DNA from: Rhodococcus sp. BP22
GTDB lineage: Bacteria > Actinomycetota > Actinomycetes > Mycobacteriales > Mycobacteriaceae
DNA length: 64,000 bases
Assembly (NCBI RefSeq): GCF_014281965.1
Contig: NZ_JACFTB010000008.1
Coordinates: 124,001-188,000, forward strand
Direction of reading: 5' to 3'
Part shown: one piece after another, positions 24,254 through 33,600 of the stretch
Position numbering within the stretch: the first letter of the stretch is position 1
Layout of the letters: the number at the start of each line of letters is the position of its first letter
The notes under the pieces: model-generated
Seen by the model: the letters and a program-made list of their open reading frames with translations, nothing else
Databases searched by the model: none
What the model was told of the DNA's origin: nothing
Program-made: the position numbers and the translations under genes

Positions 24254-24706
24254 TCACGAGCCTTTGGACGTTTCCACTTTGGATCGCTCGTAATCGGTCA
24301 GAAATCTGTCCAGCAGTTCGACCAACGTCGCACGGTCGTCGTTCGACCAGTCTTCGATGATCTTGCCGATGTGCGCGGTCCGCCGCAGCTGAATTCGATG
24401 GACTACCTGCTTGCCGGACTCTGTGACGGCGAGTGCGAACGCCCTACCGTCGCTCTCGTCGCGAACACGTTCGACGTGCCCACGGTCGACGAGCTGGGCG
24501 ACCTGCCTGCTCACCGTCGACGGGTCCGAGTTGACCAGTGCCGCCAACTCACTGGACCTCATCGGGCCGTCTCGAAGCAATCGAAACAAGCACACGAATG
24601 CTGCTCCGTCGACGCCACCGGACTCTTCGGTCAGCTGCGCAATCTTGCGGTCCCGTGCGCGCTGCAGACGCACCAGCTGGGTACCGATTTCTTCGGCGTA
24701 ATCCAC
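24254..24706 (-). CDS. MarR family transcriptional regulator
   Basis: A 150-residue winged-helix regulator. The recognition region is GPMRSSELAALVNSDPSTVSRQVAQLVDRGHVERV, with the MarR wing ESDGRAFALAVTESGKQ. It lies 6 nt downstream of the crotonase gene on the same strand, so it may be co-transcribed and could regulate fatty acid or aromatic catabolism. No operator was identified. Confidence 0.9.
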   Translation of the reverse strand: MDYAEEIGTQLVRLQRARDRKIAQLTEESGGVDGAAFVCLFRLLRDGPMRSSELAALVNSDPSTVSRQVAQLVDRGHVERVRDESDGRAFALAVTESGKQVVHRIQLRRTAHIGKIIEDWSNDDRATLVELLDRFLTDYERSKVETSKGS

Positions 24707-24712
24707 GGTGGG

Positions 24713-25540
24713 TCAGCTTCCGGAGAACTCTGCCGGGCGCTTCTCGAACACTGCGGTGATCGCCTCGGTGAGATCGTTCGAGGCGAGGAAGGCCGCGTTC
24801 CAGGCAGCTACGAATCGCAGGCTGGCGTCGACGTCGGCTGCCCGTGAGTTGTCCAGAACCTCCTTGACGCCCTGCACCACCAGAGGCGGGTTGGCGGCAA
24901 TCTCTGCTGCTGTGGCCCGAGCACCGGCGATCAGCGCGTCGTGGTCCTCGAACACGTCGTTGACCAGTCCGATCTTCTCGGCGCGAGCGGAGTCGATGTC
25001 TTTTCCCGTCAATGCGAGTTCGCGAAGGTGACCGTCGCCGATGATCGCGGGCAGTCGCGCGAGCGAACCCATGTCGGCGACGATGGCGACCCGCACTTCA
25101 CGAACACTGAACTTGGCGTCGGAGCTGGCGTACCTGATGTCGGCGGCACTGATGAGATCGAGGCCACCGCCGATGCACCAGCCGTGCACGGCTGCAACGA
25201 CGGGCTTGCGGCAGTCGGCAACGGCGTTGGTGGCCAACTGCATCCGCTTGATCGTGTTGTGGAATGCGGTGCGCGGACCGGCGAGAGCCTTGTCGGCCAT
25301 CAGCGGCGCGAACTCACCTGCCATCGCTGCCAGGTCGAGACCGAAAGTGAAGTGTTTGCCGGAGCCGACGAGGAGTATTGCGCGTACGTCGGGATCAGCG
25401 TCGAGCTGAGCGAAAACCAGTGGACATTCGTTCCAGAAGTCCGGGCCCATCGCATTACCTTTGCCGGGACCGATCAGGGTAACTACCGCCACATGGTCGG
25501 CGATTTCGACGGAAAATGCGTTCCAGGTTTGTTCCTTCAT
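24713..25540 (-). CDS. Enoyl-CoA hydratase/isomerase family protein, dienoyl-CoA-isomerase-like
   Basis: A 275-residue crotonase. Oxyanion-hole segments are FTFGLDLAAM and VHGWCIGGGLDLISAADIRYA. The stretch FSVREVRVAIVADMGSLARLP matches mammalian Delta3,5-Delta2,4-dienoyl-CoA isomerase (ECH1), placing the catalytic Glu and Asp. It therefore probably shifts double bonds during beta-oxidation of polyunsaturated acids. The start is ATG at 25540 (MKEQTWNAFSVE). Confidence 0.85.
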   Translation of the reverse strand: MKEQTWNAFSVEIADHVAVVTLIGPGKGNAMGPDFWNECPLVFAQLDADPDVRAILLVGSGKHFTFGLDLAAMAGEFAPLMADKALAGPRTAFHNTIKRMQLATNAVADCRKPVVAAVHGWCIGGGLDLISAADIRYASSDAKFSVREVRVAIVADMGSLARLPAIIGDGHLRELALTGKDIDSARAEKIGLVNDVFEDHDALIAGARATAAEIAANPPLVVQGVKEVLDNSRAADVDASLRFVAAWNAAFLASNDLTEAITAVFEKRPAEFSGS

Positions 25541-25552
25541 GCCGCTGAGCCT

Positions 25553-25612
25553 AGCGGGCCGCCAGCTCTCGCCAACTAGTCCAGCGGGCCGCCCGCTCTC
25601 ACCTATCTAGTA
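25553..25612. repeat. Imperfect 30-bp tandem duplication
   Basis: Two copies beginning AGCGGGCCGCC and ending near CTAGT run head to tail at 25553-25582 and 25583-25612, differing by a few substitutions and one indel. Each copy holds a near-palindrome around AGCGGGC-C-GCCCGCT. They fill the gap between the DUF6480 gene end and the crotonase start, on the template that terminates the former. Confidence 0.7.
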
Positions 25613-25828
25613 GAGACCGAAGATTCGACCGATCAGTCCAGCCGCGACGATGATCACCACCAGCCCGATGAGCCCGAGAAACACGATAGGCAATGCCAAC
25701 CCTCGTTGCGGCGGTTCGTGCTGCGGACCACCGACGCTGGATTCCGCCGGTGGCGTATCTCCGGGCTGAACACCGCCGCCTGGTTCCAATCCTGAGGTTT
25801 CGTTCGGGTCGGGGTTCTGAGCACTCAT
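25607..25828 (-). CDS. DUF6480-type small membrane protein
   Basis: A 73-residue protein. Its N-terminus, MSAQNPDPNETSGLEPGGG, then PGDTPPAESS, matches the Pro/Gly-rich pattern of DUF6480 proteins. The C-terminal LALPIVFLGLIGLVVIIVAA is one membrane span. Its function is unknown. The ATG at 25828 has only a weak ribosome-binding site. Confidence 0.75.
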   Translation of the reverse strand: MSAQNPDPNETSGLEPGGGVQPGDTPPAESSVGGPQHEPPQRGLALPIVFLGLIGLVVIIVAAGLIGRIFGLY

Positions 25829-25857
25829 GTGAAGTCGGGTACCCGATGAAATCCGCT

Positions 25858-26508
25858 TCAATCTTGCTCGGTCGCCCGGGCGATCGCTCCTGCAAAGAGT
25901 TCGGTGATCGCTGCACCGATCGTTCGTTCGTCGATCTCGTCTGGATCGACGGAATGCTCGACGGACAGTCCGGAGATCAGTGCCATCAGTGACGTCGCGA
26001 CTTCTCGCGCGTCGAGGGTGTCCGTTACGCCCCACACCTCGGCTTTGGTCGAGATCAGGGTGGCGAGTTCTTCTCGTAGGAGTCGACGCTCGCGTCGGTA
26101 GCTCTCCGCCAACTTCGGGTCTCGACCTGCATGTATGCCGAACTCGGTCACCAGCAGTGGCCACCGGGGCTCGGCGACGATCCACGACGCGATGGCGCTA
26201 CCACCCGCTCCGGCAGCGTCGCCGGGGCCGAGGTCGGACACGTCGTCGACGACTCGTGCGGCGAGTTCCAACGAACGGCGCGAGAGCAGCTCGGCGAACA
26301 GCGCCTGTTTGGACTCGAAATTGGAGTAGACAGCGCCCTTGGTGAACCCGGCTCGTCTGGCGATGTCTTGGAGTTTGGCTGCCGCGAATCCGTGTTCGGT
26401 GAACTCGTCGGCTGCGGCGTCGAGCAGCCTTTCACGCACGTTCTCACGCCCAGGCCTGGCCGACGCCATGTGTGTCGACAACCACTCTTCTTGACCGTCT
26501 ATCGTCAC
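25858..26508 (-). CDS. TetR family transcriptional regulator
   Basis: A 216-residue regulator. The N-terminal helix-turn-helix is LLDAAADEFTEHGFAAAKLQDIARRAGFTKGAVYSNFESK (two overlapping pieces of one domain, about residues 28-68). The start GTG at 26508 is supported by a TACTCT -10 exactly 7 nt upstream and TTGTCA 17 bp before that, a leaderless promoter. Twin palindromes overlie this promoter, so autoregulation is likely, along with control of the divergent membrane protein gene. Ligand unknown. Confidence 0.92.
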   Translation of the reverse strand: MTIDGQEEWLSTHMASARPGRENVRERLLDAAADEFTEHGFAAAKLQDIARRAGFTKGAVYSNFESKQALFAELLSRRSLELAARVVDDVSDLGPGDAAGAGGSAIASWIVAEPRWPLLVTEFGIHAGRDPKLAESYRRERRLLREELATLISTKAEVWGVTDTLDAREVATSLMALISGLSVEHSVDPDEIDERTIGAAITELFAGAIARATEQD

Positions 26509-26509
26509 G

Positions 26510-26544
26510 ATACCTAGAGTATTCAATACCTTAGGTATTGACAA
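26510..26544 (-). promoter_or_regulatory. TetR promoter with twin operator palindromes
   Basis: On the minus strand, TTGTCA (26544-26539) and TACTCT (26521-26516) are spaced by 17 bp. A perfect palindrome TCAATACC-TTA-GGTATTGA (26523-26541) fills the spacer. A second dyad, ATACCTAGAGTAT (26510-26522), covers the -10. On the plus strand, TTGACA at 26538-26543 could be the -35 of the divergent gene. Confidence 0.7.
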
Positions 26545-26570
26545 TTCATTTGACAGGGGAGTTCACATTC

Positions 26571-27563
26571 ATGCGCAAGGTTGTCTGGTTAGCGGCCGGA
26601 GTGCTGATACTCCAACTCGGCTTCATCCTCAGTTACGTAGCTGCTTTCCATCAGCCCACCCCGCGTGAAATTCCGATCGTGATCGTTGCCGCGCAAGGAC
26701 TCCCTGCCGGCCTGGACGCCGATACGGCCGACAAGCTCAACGCCATCGAAGGCACTCCCCTCGAAGCCCGCACCGCTGCCAGCACGGGCGACGCGCGTGC
26801 GATGATCCGCAACCGAGAGGTGCTGGGCGCCTACATTCTGAGCCCGACGGGCACGGACACACTCATCACCGCCAGCGCCGCAGGCAGTTCCATTGCCACC
26901 TCGCTCGACGCGATCTTCACCAAGATCGACAAGAGCCAGAACCGCACCTTCGTCGTTCGCGACGACATTCCCGTGGGCGTCCACGACAACCGCGGATTGT
27001 CCGGCTTCTATCTCTCCGTCGGTTGGGTAGTCGGCGGGTACCTCCTCGCCGCGGCAATCGGACTCCTCATCGGCGCACCGAAGTCGCTACGCGAAGCTTC
27101 GACTCAATTCGGGGTACTCCTCGGCTATTCGATCCTGTCCGGCATCTTCGGTGCGTTCATCACCACGCATGTTCTCGGAACGTTCACCGGCCACTGGTTC
27201 CCACTCGCGCTACTGGGAACGGCCGTGGTTCTGGCAACGGCACTGTTCACGCTCGGGCTACGCGCTGCGGTGGGTGTTGCCGCTGTGCCGATCTCGATCA
27301 TCGTGTTCGTCATTCTCGGAAACCCCAGCGCCGGAGGCGCATTCGGTCCGAATATCCTTCCCGCGTTCTATTCGGCCGTCGGCCACTGGATCACACCGGG
27401 AGTCGGCACCGAAGGCGTTCGGAGCATTGTCTACTTCGCCGGCAACGGCCTCGGGCAGCCCGCACTGGCACTCGTCCTCTACACGGTGGTCGGTCTCGCC
27501 CTGTTCTTCGGCTTCACCTACCGCACACAACAGAAACCTGCAAACCTCCCGGTCCACGCCTAG
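26571..27563 (+). CDS. Integral membrane protein, ABC-2 permease/YhgE-like
   Basis: A 330-residue protein with the start MRKVVWLAAG after CAGGGGAG. One N-terminal span is followed by an extracytoplasmic domain of about 130 residues, then five or six spans in the C-terminal half (from GFYLSVGWVVGGYLLAAAIG onward). This layout is that of ABC-2-type permease or YhgE/Pip-like proteins. Divergence from the TetR gene across shared operators suggests a TetR-controlled exporter. No ATPase gene is adjacent, and the substrate is unknown. Confidence 0.7.
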   Translation: MRKVVWLAAGVLILQLGFILSYVAAFHQPTPREIPIVIVAAQGLPAGLDADTADKLNAIEGTPLEARTAASTGDARAMIRNREVLGAYILSPTGTDTLITASAAGSSIATSLDAIFTKIDKSQNRTFVVRDDIPVGVHDNRGLSGFYLSVGWVVGGYLLAAAIGLLIGAPKSLREASTQFGVLLGYSILSGIFGAFITTHVLGTFTGHWFPLALLGTAVVLATALFTLGLRAAVGVAAVPISIIVFVILGNPSAGGAFGPNILPAFYSAVGHWITPGVGTEGVRSIVYFAGNGLGQPALALVLYTVVGLALFFGFTYRTQQKPANLPVHA

Positions 27564-27602
27564 CACGAAGCACGGACTGCCGATTGGCAATACGCTTGCC
27601 CT

Positions 27603-28076
27603 ATGCCCCGGCTTCTTCACCCGAACGCAGCCCACGTCGCGGACGTCCTGATCTCGCGTGGACATCACGGGGTGGTCGTCACCGCGCCAGTGCCGACAGT
27701 GACCGCCGACGCCGCCGCCGAATCTCTCGGCGTCGACGTCGGCGCGATCGTGAAGTCCCTGGTGTTTCTGCTCGACGACGACCCAGTGTTACTGCTCGTC
27801 TCCGGTGCGCACCGCGTGAACCTCGATCGGACAGGCCAGCGACTGGAGGGCACGTTGTCGCAAGCTCCGCTCGATCTGGTCAAGCACTGCACCGGTCAAC
27901 CGATCGGAGGCATCGCACCGGTAGGTCACCCGACGAATCTACCCACATACATAGACGAGCAATTGGCCGAATACCCCGAATTATGGGCTGCTGCAGGGCA
28001 TCCGAACACGATCTTCAGAACGACCTATTCGGAACTGCTCCGCATCACCGCCGGACTTGCCCTGTCCATGACATGA
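27603..28076 (+). CDS. YbaK/ProX-type aminoacyl-tRNA deacylase
   Basis: A 157-residue single YbaK domain, a family that hydrolyses mischarged tRNAs such as Cys-tRNA-Pro or Ala-tRNA-Pro. The conserved lysine is in GAIVKSLVFLLDDDP, and the GGIAPVGHPTNLP loop follows. The start is ATG at 27603, 39 nt after the membrane protein. Its last codons and stop run into a 23-bp tandem repeat. Which tRNA it edits cannot be told. Confidence 0.88.
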   Translation: MPRLLHPNAAHVADVLISRGHHGVVVTAPVPTVTADAAAESLGVDVGAIVKSLVFLLDDDPVLLLVSGAHRVNLDRTGQRLEGTLSQAPLDLVKHCTGQPIGGIAPVGHPTNLPTYIDEQLAEYPELWAAAGHPNTIFRTTYSELLRITAGLALSMT

Positions 28077-28163
28077 CAGCAGAGGCTGCGGGGACATGAC
28101 AGCAGAGGCCGCGGGGACATGACAGCAGAGGCCGCGGGGACCTGAGGGCAGATGCGGCGCGAG
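28071..28163. repeat. 23-bp tandem repeat over the ybaK-type stop codon
   Basis: Three units beginning ACATGACAGCAGAGG and ending GCGGGG occupy 28071-28093, 28094-28116 and 28117-28139. Units two and three are identical and unit one differs at one base. A decayed fourth follows from 28140. The first unit contains the gene's TGA stop. It is not a CRISPR because there are no spacers. It separates two convergent genes. Confidence 0.9.
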
Positions 28164-28175
28164 TAATAGTGCGAG

Positions 28176-28715
28176 CTACGAGGCGAGCACTCGCGAGCCG
28201 GGTCGAACTCCGGTGGCTCCCGCCACGTTCGAGGCCGAGAACGCAACGCCACGATCTTCCAGCCACGGCACGACGCCGTACGCGACCTTGCCGAAATTCG
28301 CTTCTTGGGGACCCACCGAGATCAGGGTGACGCCATCGGCGACGTCAGCAGCTTTCACATCGGCTATCAGACCTGCCAGCCCGACGGGTGTACCGATATA
28401 ACGAATCGAGGCCGGAACTACCGGAGCGTCGAGTCCGGCAAACTCTCGACGGGCAGTGCGCGCATCGTCCGCAATGTGAATCTCGATATCGAGGAACACG
28501 ACCACATCGTCGGCGACCTTGCCCGACTCGACGGCCTCGGCGCGTAGCCGAGTACGCAGATTCTGCGCTTCCCGTAGGTCTTCGGCCTGAATTCTCACCA
28601 TCTCCGAAGTCGGAGTCGAGTCGGTGAGCTCGGTCCACTGCCCATTCAGGTCGAGGGCCACCCGGATGGGGCGAGCGTGGAGGTGATCAGAGGTGATATC
28701 TGAACTGTGCGACAT
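28176..28715 (-). CDS. Short luciferase-like monooxygenase-related protein (C-terminal part only)
   Basis: A 179-residue protein from MSHSSDITSD with GAAGGAC upstream. Segments such as VDLRE-type helices, VVVFLDIEIHIADDARTA and GVTLISVGPQEANFGKVAYG recall the C-terminal half of flavin-dependent luciferase-family monooxygenases, but the N-terminal TIM-barrel half is missing. It lies 141 nt downstream of the SAM-IV-controlled cysteine desulfurase gene, so a sulfur link is possible. It may be a stand-alone subunit or a remnant. The family call is tentative. Confidence 0.5.
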   Translation of the reverse strand: MSHSSDITSDHLHARPIRVALDLNGQWTELTDSTPTSEMVRIQAEDLREAQNLRTRLRAEAVESGKVADDVVVFLDIEIHIADDARTARREFAGLDAPVVPASIRYIGTPVGLAGLIADVKAADVADGVTLISVGPQEANFGKVAYGVVPWLEDRGVAFSASNVAGATGVRPGSRVLAS

Positions 28716-28856
28716 GCGATTGTGTCCTTCGTACGAGGCAAGGGATGCGGCTTCTGAATGGGGTCTAACCCGAGCGCCTACAAGATCCGGACGATGTCCG
28801 GCACAAATCGACGTACCTGTCGTACCAGCGACGGTTGCGCCACAAGACAATTGCTG

Positions 28857-30269
28857 TCATATCCCGATGCTAACCGCTTCAGCCGGCGATGGGGATTCGT
28901 CCCACTCAGCGGCACCTGGCTCCCCGAGGGCACTCACCGGCACCGTGGCAGGAACACAGGGAGATCCGACTCCTGCCTTCCCGTCTACGAGATCGGGGAA
29001 GGGACGCGGATCTGGCACCGGGTTCCACCATCCTTCTTTCTCCTCGTACGTCCACGAAGCACCCTCGTACACGAGCCTGGTTATGGCTTCGAGCAGGCGA
29101 TCGACGTCGGCGCTGGAGCTTCCCAGACCGAGGCTCGCACGCACTGCCCCGTCGGGATGTCCGAGGCGCGCAAGAAGCGGGTGCGCACAGAATTTGCCGT
29201 CTCGAACACCGATGCCATGCTCGGCCGACAGGTAGGCAGCGATCTCACCGGGGCCGAAGCCGTCGATCGTGAATGTGACGATCCCCACAGTATCCGGAGA
29301 GTCGGTCCACACTTCGAGCAAGCGCACGCCGGGGGTTGCCGTCAGTCCGGCGCGCAATCGGTCCGACAAAGCACGCTCGTGCTCGACGGATCCCAACCTC
29401 TCGTGCTCGGTGAGCGCCTCGCACGCCGCAGCCACTGCGGCGACGCCGAGGACGTTGGGCGTGCCGGCTTCGTGACGCGCAGGCGAGCGCGCCCAGGTAG
29501 TGGATTCCACGCTCACACTGTGCACAGCACCGCCACCCGCAAGGTACGGCTGAGCCGCATCGAGCCAATCGCGACGACCCACGAGCACACCTGCGCCGTG
29601 CGGGGCGTACAGCTTGTGGCCGGAGAAGGCGAGGTAGTCGATGCCGAGGTCGCTGATGTCGACCCGCCGATGCGGTACCAACTGGGCGCCGTCGACGAGT
29701 ATGCGTGCACCGTACCGATGAGCCAGATTTGCGAGTTCACGAATGGGCAACACCTCACCGGTGACATTCGAGGCGCCCGTGATGGCAAGCAACGCAGCAG
29801 GTTTCGTGGCGAGCTCGACCTCGATGCGCGCCACTGTCTCCGCGAGGGTGTCGGCGGCAACGACGACACGTCGGTCCCGCCATGGCAATAGATTTGCGTG
29901 GTGCTCGATGTCGAGGACGACTGTCTCACCGGGCACGCACTGCGCCAGCAGATTGAGCGAGTCGGTGGTGTTCCTGGTGAAGATCGTCACCGAATCACTC
30001 TGTGCAACTACAAAATTCGACACAGTCGTGCGAGCCTTCTCGTACGCCGCCGTCGACACGCGCGAGGCGTAACCCGCGCCGCGGTGCACACTCGAGTAGT
30101 AGGGCAGCAACTCGATGATCCGATCGGTCACCGCGGCTAGAGCAGGAGCACTGGCGGCGTAGTCGAAATTCGCATAAGCGCAGGTGGTGCCGTCGACCAG
30201 CGGGACCTGAAGGTCTGCCCCACTGACCACGGCGAACGGTGCGCACGAGCTTTCGAGAACAGCAGTCAT
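28857..30269 (-). CDS. SufS/CsdA-like cysteine desulfurase (class V aminotransferase fold)
   Basis: A 470-residue PLP enzyme. FSGHKLYAPHGAGVLVG holds the PLP lysine near 236. VRDGKFCAHPLLARLG near 370 holds the candidate catalytic Cys. The N-terminal YANFDYAASAPALAAV and YSSVHRGAGYAS are typical of the SufS group. The C-terminus extends 80 residues past the usual end with a Trp/Pro-rich segment. The start MTAVLESSCAPF has AAGGGGAT upstream. A SAM-IV riboswitch lies just upstream, so transcription should drop when S-adenosylmethionine is high, which suggests sulfur assimilation or salvage rather than housekeeping Fe-S assembly. Confidence 0.88.
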   Translation of the reverse strand: MTAVLESSCAPFAVVSGADLQVPLVDGTTCAYANFDYAASAPALAAVTDRIIELLPYYSSVHRGAGYASRVSTAAYEKARTTVSNFVVAQSDSVTIFTRNTTDSLNLLAQCVPGETVVLDIEHHANLLPWRDRRVVVAADTLAETVARIEVELATKPAALLAITGASNVTGEVLPIRELANLAHRYGARILVDGAQLVPHRRVDISDLGIDYLAFSGHKLYAPHGAGVLVGRRDWLDAAQPYLAGGGAVHSVSVESTTWARSPARHEAGTPNVLGVAAVAAACEALTEHERLGSVEHERALSDRLRAGLTATPGVRLLEVWTDSPDTVGIVTFTIDGFGPGEIAAYLSAEHGIGVRDGKFCAHPLLARLGHPDGAVRASLGLGSSSADVDRLLEAITRLVYEGASWTYEEKEGWWNPVPDPRPFPDLVDGKAGVGSPCVPATVPVSALGEPGAAEWDESPSPAEAVSIGI

Positions 30270-30314
30270 GACAAATATCCCCTTGTACATCAAGGGACCC
30301 GAAATATCGAAGAA

Positions 30315-30440
30315 GGACGATCGAGTCCGCGCTTGCCGCGCCGGTATTCCGGCGTCAGCCAGGTCGTCACCCGGAGCACCCCACCGCGGAGGAGGGTTGC
30401 CGACCAGCAAGCCGGGGCTCGATGCTGGTACTCATGACCT
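30315..30440 (-). ncRNA. SAM-IV riboswitch
   Basis: On the minus strand the leader begins GGTCATGAGTACCAGCATCG and continues with AGCCCCGGCTTGCTGG, CGGCAACCCTCC, CGCGGTGGGGTGC and a GCGGCAAGCGCGG element. This follows the S-adenosylmethionine-binding SAM-IV class of actinobacteria segment by segment. It ends about 45 nt before the cysteine desulfurase start, close to the ribosome-binding site. Control mode is not resolved. Confidence 0.88.
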
Positions 30441-30446
30441 GTGAAG

Positions 30447-30476
30447 AGGATGGCAAACGGTCTGCGACGTTGTCAA
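30447..30476 (-). promoter_or_regulatory. Promoter of the SAM-IV/cysteine desulfurase transcript
   Basis: On the minus strand a perfect TTGACA (30476-30471) is 18 bp from CATCCT (30452-30447). Transcription would start near 30440, at the first base of the riboswitch. The 391-nt gap from 30270 to 30660 also contains the plus-strand promoter of the NRPS gene, for which I see only a weak TAGAAT at 30528-30533. Confidence 0.6.
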
Positions 30477-30660
30477 CCCCTCCGGTAGGAAATCGCGTCT
30501 CCAGCCGCTCCGAGGCCGTATCCCGAGTAGAATTCGCGCGGTGTCGAGCCTCAACGATCCATCCCTCCGTTCACCTTCCGGCCACCCGAACATGAGATAA
30601 CGACCATCGAGGTTCACTCGCAATTCGGCAACCAACGAGAAGAAGGACACCCCGTTTTCT

Positions 30661-33600
30661 GTGCAACCACAATCGGATTCGGCCCCCGAACTGCCTTCGA
30701 ACGACGTACCCCCCGACTTCTTGCGCTCCGAGCACGCGCCCGAGCAGCGCACGCTCATCGATATTCTCCGCGCCACAGCAGAGCAATACCCTGACGCACC
30801 CGCAATCGACGACGGCACGGTCGCGGTGTCCTACAGCGAATTACTCGTAGATATCGACGAGGGATCACAGTGGCTGTATCGGGCCGGTGTTCGCCGCGGC
30901 GATCGCGTCGGAATCCGAATGCCTTCGGGATCCTTCGCCCTGTACGTCGCCATCCTGTCGATTCTCAACGCGGGCGCGGCCTACGTGCCCGTCGACGCAG
31001 ACGACCCGGACGAGCGCGCCGAACTCGTATTCGGCGAGGCCAAGGTCACTGCGGTGGTGACCGCGAACGGAATCGTTGCCGGTACAGCCGAAAAGAACAC
31101 AGCACCCGCCTCGGACGTCGGCGCCCCGACAACCGAGGACGACGCCTGGATCATCTTCACTTCCGGTTCGACCGGGACCCCGAAGGGGGTGGCCGTGAGC
31201 CACCGCAGCGCGGCGGCCTTCGTCGATGCAGAAGCGCGCATGTTCATGCAGGACGATCCACTCGGCCCCGGCGATCGTGTGCTGGCGGGTCTGTCCGTGG
31301 CGTTCGACGCGTCGTGCGAGGAAATGTGGCTCGCCTGGCGTCACGGCGCCGCACTGGTGCCCGCGCCGCGATCGCTCGTGCGCAGCGGCCTGGACCTGGG
31401 TCCGTGGCTCGTCTCGCGCGACATCACCGTCGTATCGACGGTTCCCACTCTGGCGGCCCTGTGGCCTGCCGTTGCCCTCGAAGCAGTCCGGTTGCTCATC
31501 TTCGGCGGCGAGGCCTGCCCGCCCGAGTTGGCCGAGCGTCTCGCCGTGGACGGGCGTGAAGTGTGGAACACCTACGGTCCGACCGAGGCGACCGTCGTCG
31601 CCTGCGCATCGATCATGGACGGCAAGGGTCCGGTGCGCATCGGGCTACCGCTCGACGGCTGGGATCTCGCAGTCGTCGATGCTGCAGGCAATCCCGTAGC
31701 CGTCGGCGAAGTCGGTGAACTGGTGATCGGGGGTGTCGGACTCGCCCGCTACCTAGACCCCGAGAAGGACGCCGAAAAGTACGCGCCCATGCCCACGCTC
31801 GGCTGGGAGCGCGCGTACCGCAGCGGAGACCTCGTCGAACTCCAGCTCGAGGGTCTACTTTTCCAGGGCCGCGCCGACGATCAGATCAAGCTCGGCGGGC
31901 GACGCATCGAACTCGGCGAGATCGACAACGCGCTACAGGCCCTCCCCGGTGTCGCCGGCGCTGCTGCGGCAATCCGCACCACCGGCGCGGGCAACTCCGT
32001 ACTCATCGGTTACCTGTCCAGCACCGACCCGAACTTCGATCTCGACGCCGCGCGCACGGTGCTCGCCCAGCAACTTCCGTCGGCGCTCGTTCCGCGGCTC
32101 ACCCTCGTCGACGAGCTACCGACGCGGACGTCGGGCAAGGTGGATCGAAACGCGCTCCCGTGGCCACTTCCCGGCATGGGCGAACAGTCGGAGCTCGGCG
32201 GAACCGCAGGATGGGTTGCCGAACTGTGGACCGAAATTCTCGGCGCGCAGGTCTCCGACGAAAACGCCGACTTCTTCCAGAACGGTGGCGGATCGTTGTC
32301 CGCCGCGCAGTTGGTGACAGCGCTTCGTCAGCGTTTTCCCGAGGTCACCGTCGCGCAGTTGTACGACCATCCGCGGCTCGGCTCACTTGCCCGCATGCTC
32401 GACGACCTCGCACCGCCGGTCGACGTCGTGCCGCGTGAAGTGATCCCGACGCCGCGCCGGTCTCAGTGGATCCAGATCGCCGCAACGGTGCCACTGACCA
32501 CGCTTACCGGCCTGCAGTGGGTCACCTGGCTCGGCATTCTCGCCAACGTCATGTCGTGGTTCGCCGACGTGCCATGGGCGCCGACGGTGTCCTGGTGGTG
32601 GCTCCTGGTCGCGTTCTTGCTGTTCATCACGCCGGTCGGCCGGATGGCGATCTCGGTCGTCGGCTCACGCCTGCTGCTGACCGGAGTGAAACCCGGCGCC
32701 TACGACCGCGGCGGCAGCGTGCATCTGCGCCTGTGGACGGCAACGCGCCTCACCGACGCCAGCGGCGCCTCCAACCTGTCCGGCGCGCCGTGGATGGTCT
32801 ACTACGCACGAGCACTCGGCGCGAAGATCGGCAAGGGCGTCGACCTGCACACCATGCCTCCCGTGACGGGAATGCTCGAGCTGGGCGACGGCTGCTCGGT
32901 CGAACCCGAGGTGGATCTCACCGGTCACTGGATCGACGGTGACATCGTCTACATCGGCGGTATCAGGATCGGTGCGGGGGCAACCGTCGGCGCACGATCG
33001 ACGCTCCTACCAGGCACTTCGGTCGGCAAGAACGCCGTCGTGACCGCCGGTTCCGCCGTCGTCGGACGGGTCAAAGCCGGCCAGATGTGGGCCGGCTCCC
33101 CAGCCACGAAAATCGGCAAGGCCGAGCACCCGTGGCCCGAGGAAACACCACCTCGCGCGACCCGGTGGATCGCGGCGTACGGCGTCGCGTCCCTGCTCCT
33201 GTCGGGTATGGCGATCTTCTCCATCGGCGTCTCGTTGGTGCTGATGGGTTGGTGGCTGCATACTGCGACGACGTTGCTCGGCGCACTCGGCCGCGGCGTA
33301 CTGCTGCTACCTGTCGCCACGATGGTCTCCCTCGCGACGTTCGCGCTCATCACGGTGGCCGCGGTGCGTCTGTGCAGCATCGGCCTGACCGAGGGCTATC
33401 ACCCGGTTCGCAGCCGAATCGGCTTTCAGGTGTGGGCAACGGAACGACTCATGGACTCCGCGCGCACCTTCCTGTTCCCGCTCTACGCCAGCTTGTTGAC
33501 GCCGGGATGGCTGCGACTTCTCGGCGCCAAGATCGGCAAGGACGTCGAGGCCTCGACAGTGCTGATGATTCCGAAATTCACCACCGTTGCCGACGGTGCA

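Noticed and set aside
28071..28163. Possible CRISPR array
   Set aside because: Units are directly adjacent without spacers and no cas-like gene is nearby; it is a simple tandem repeat.
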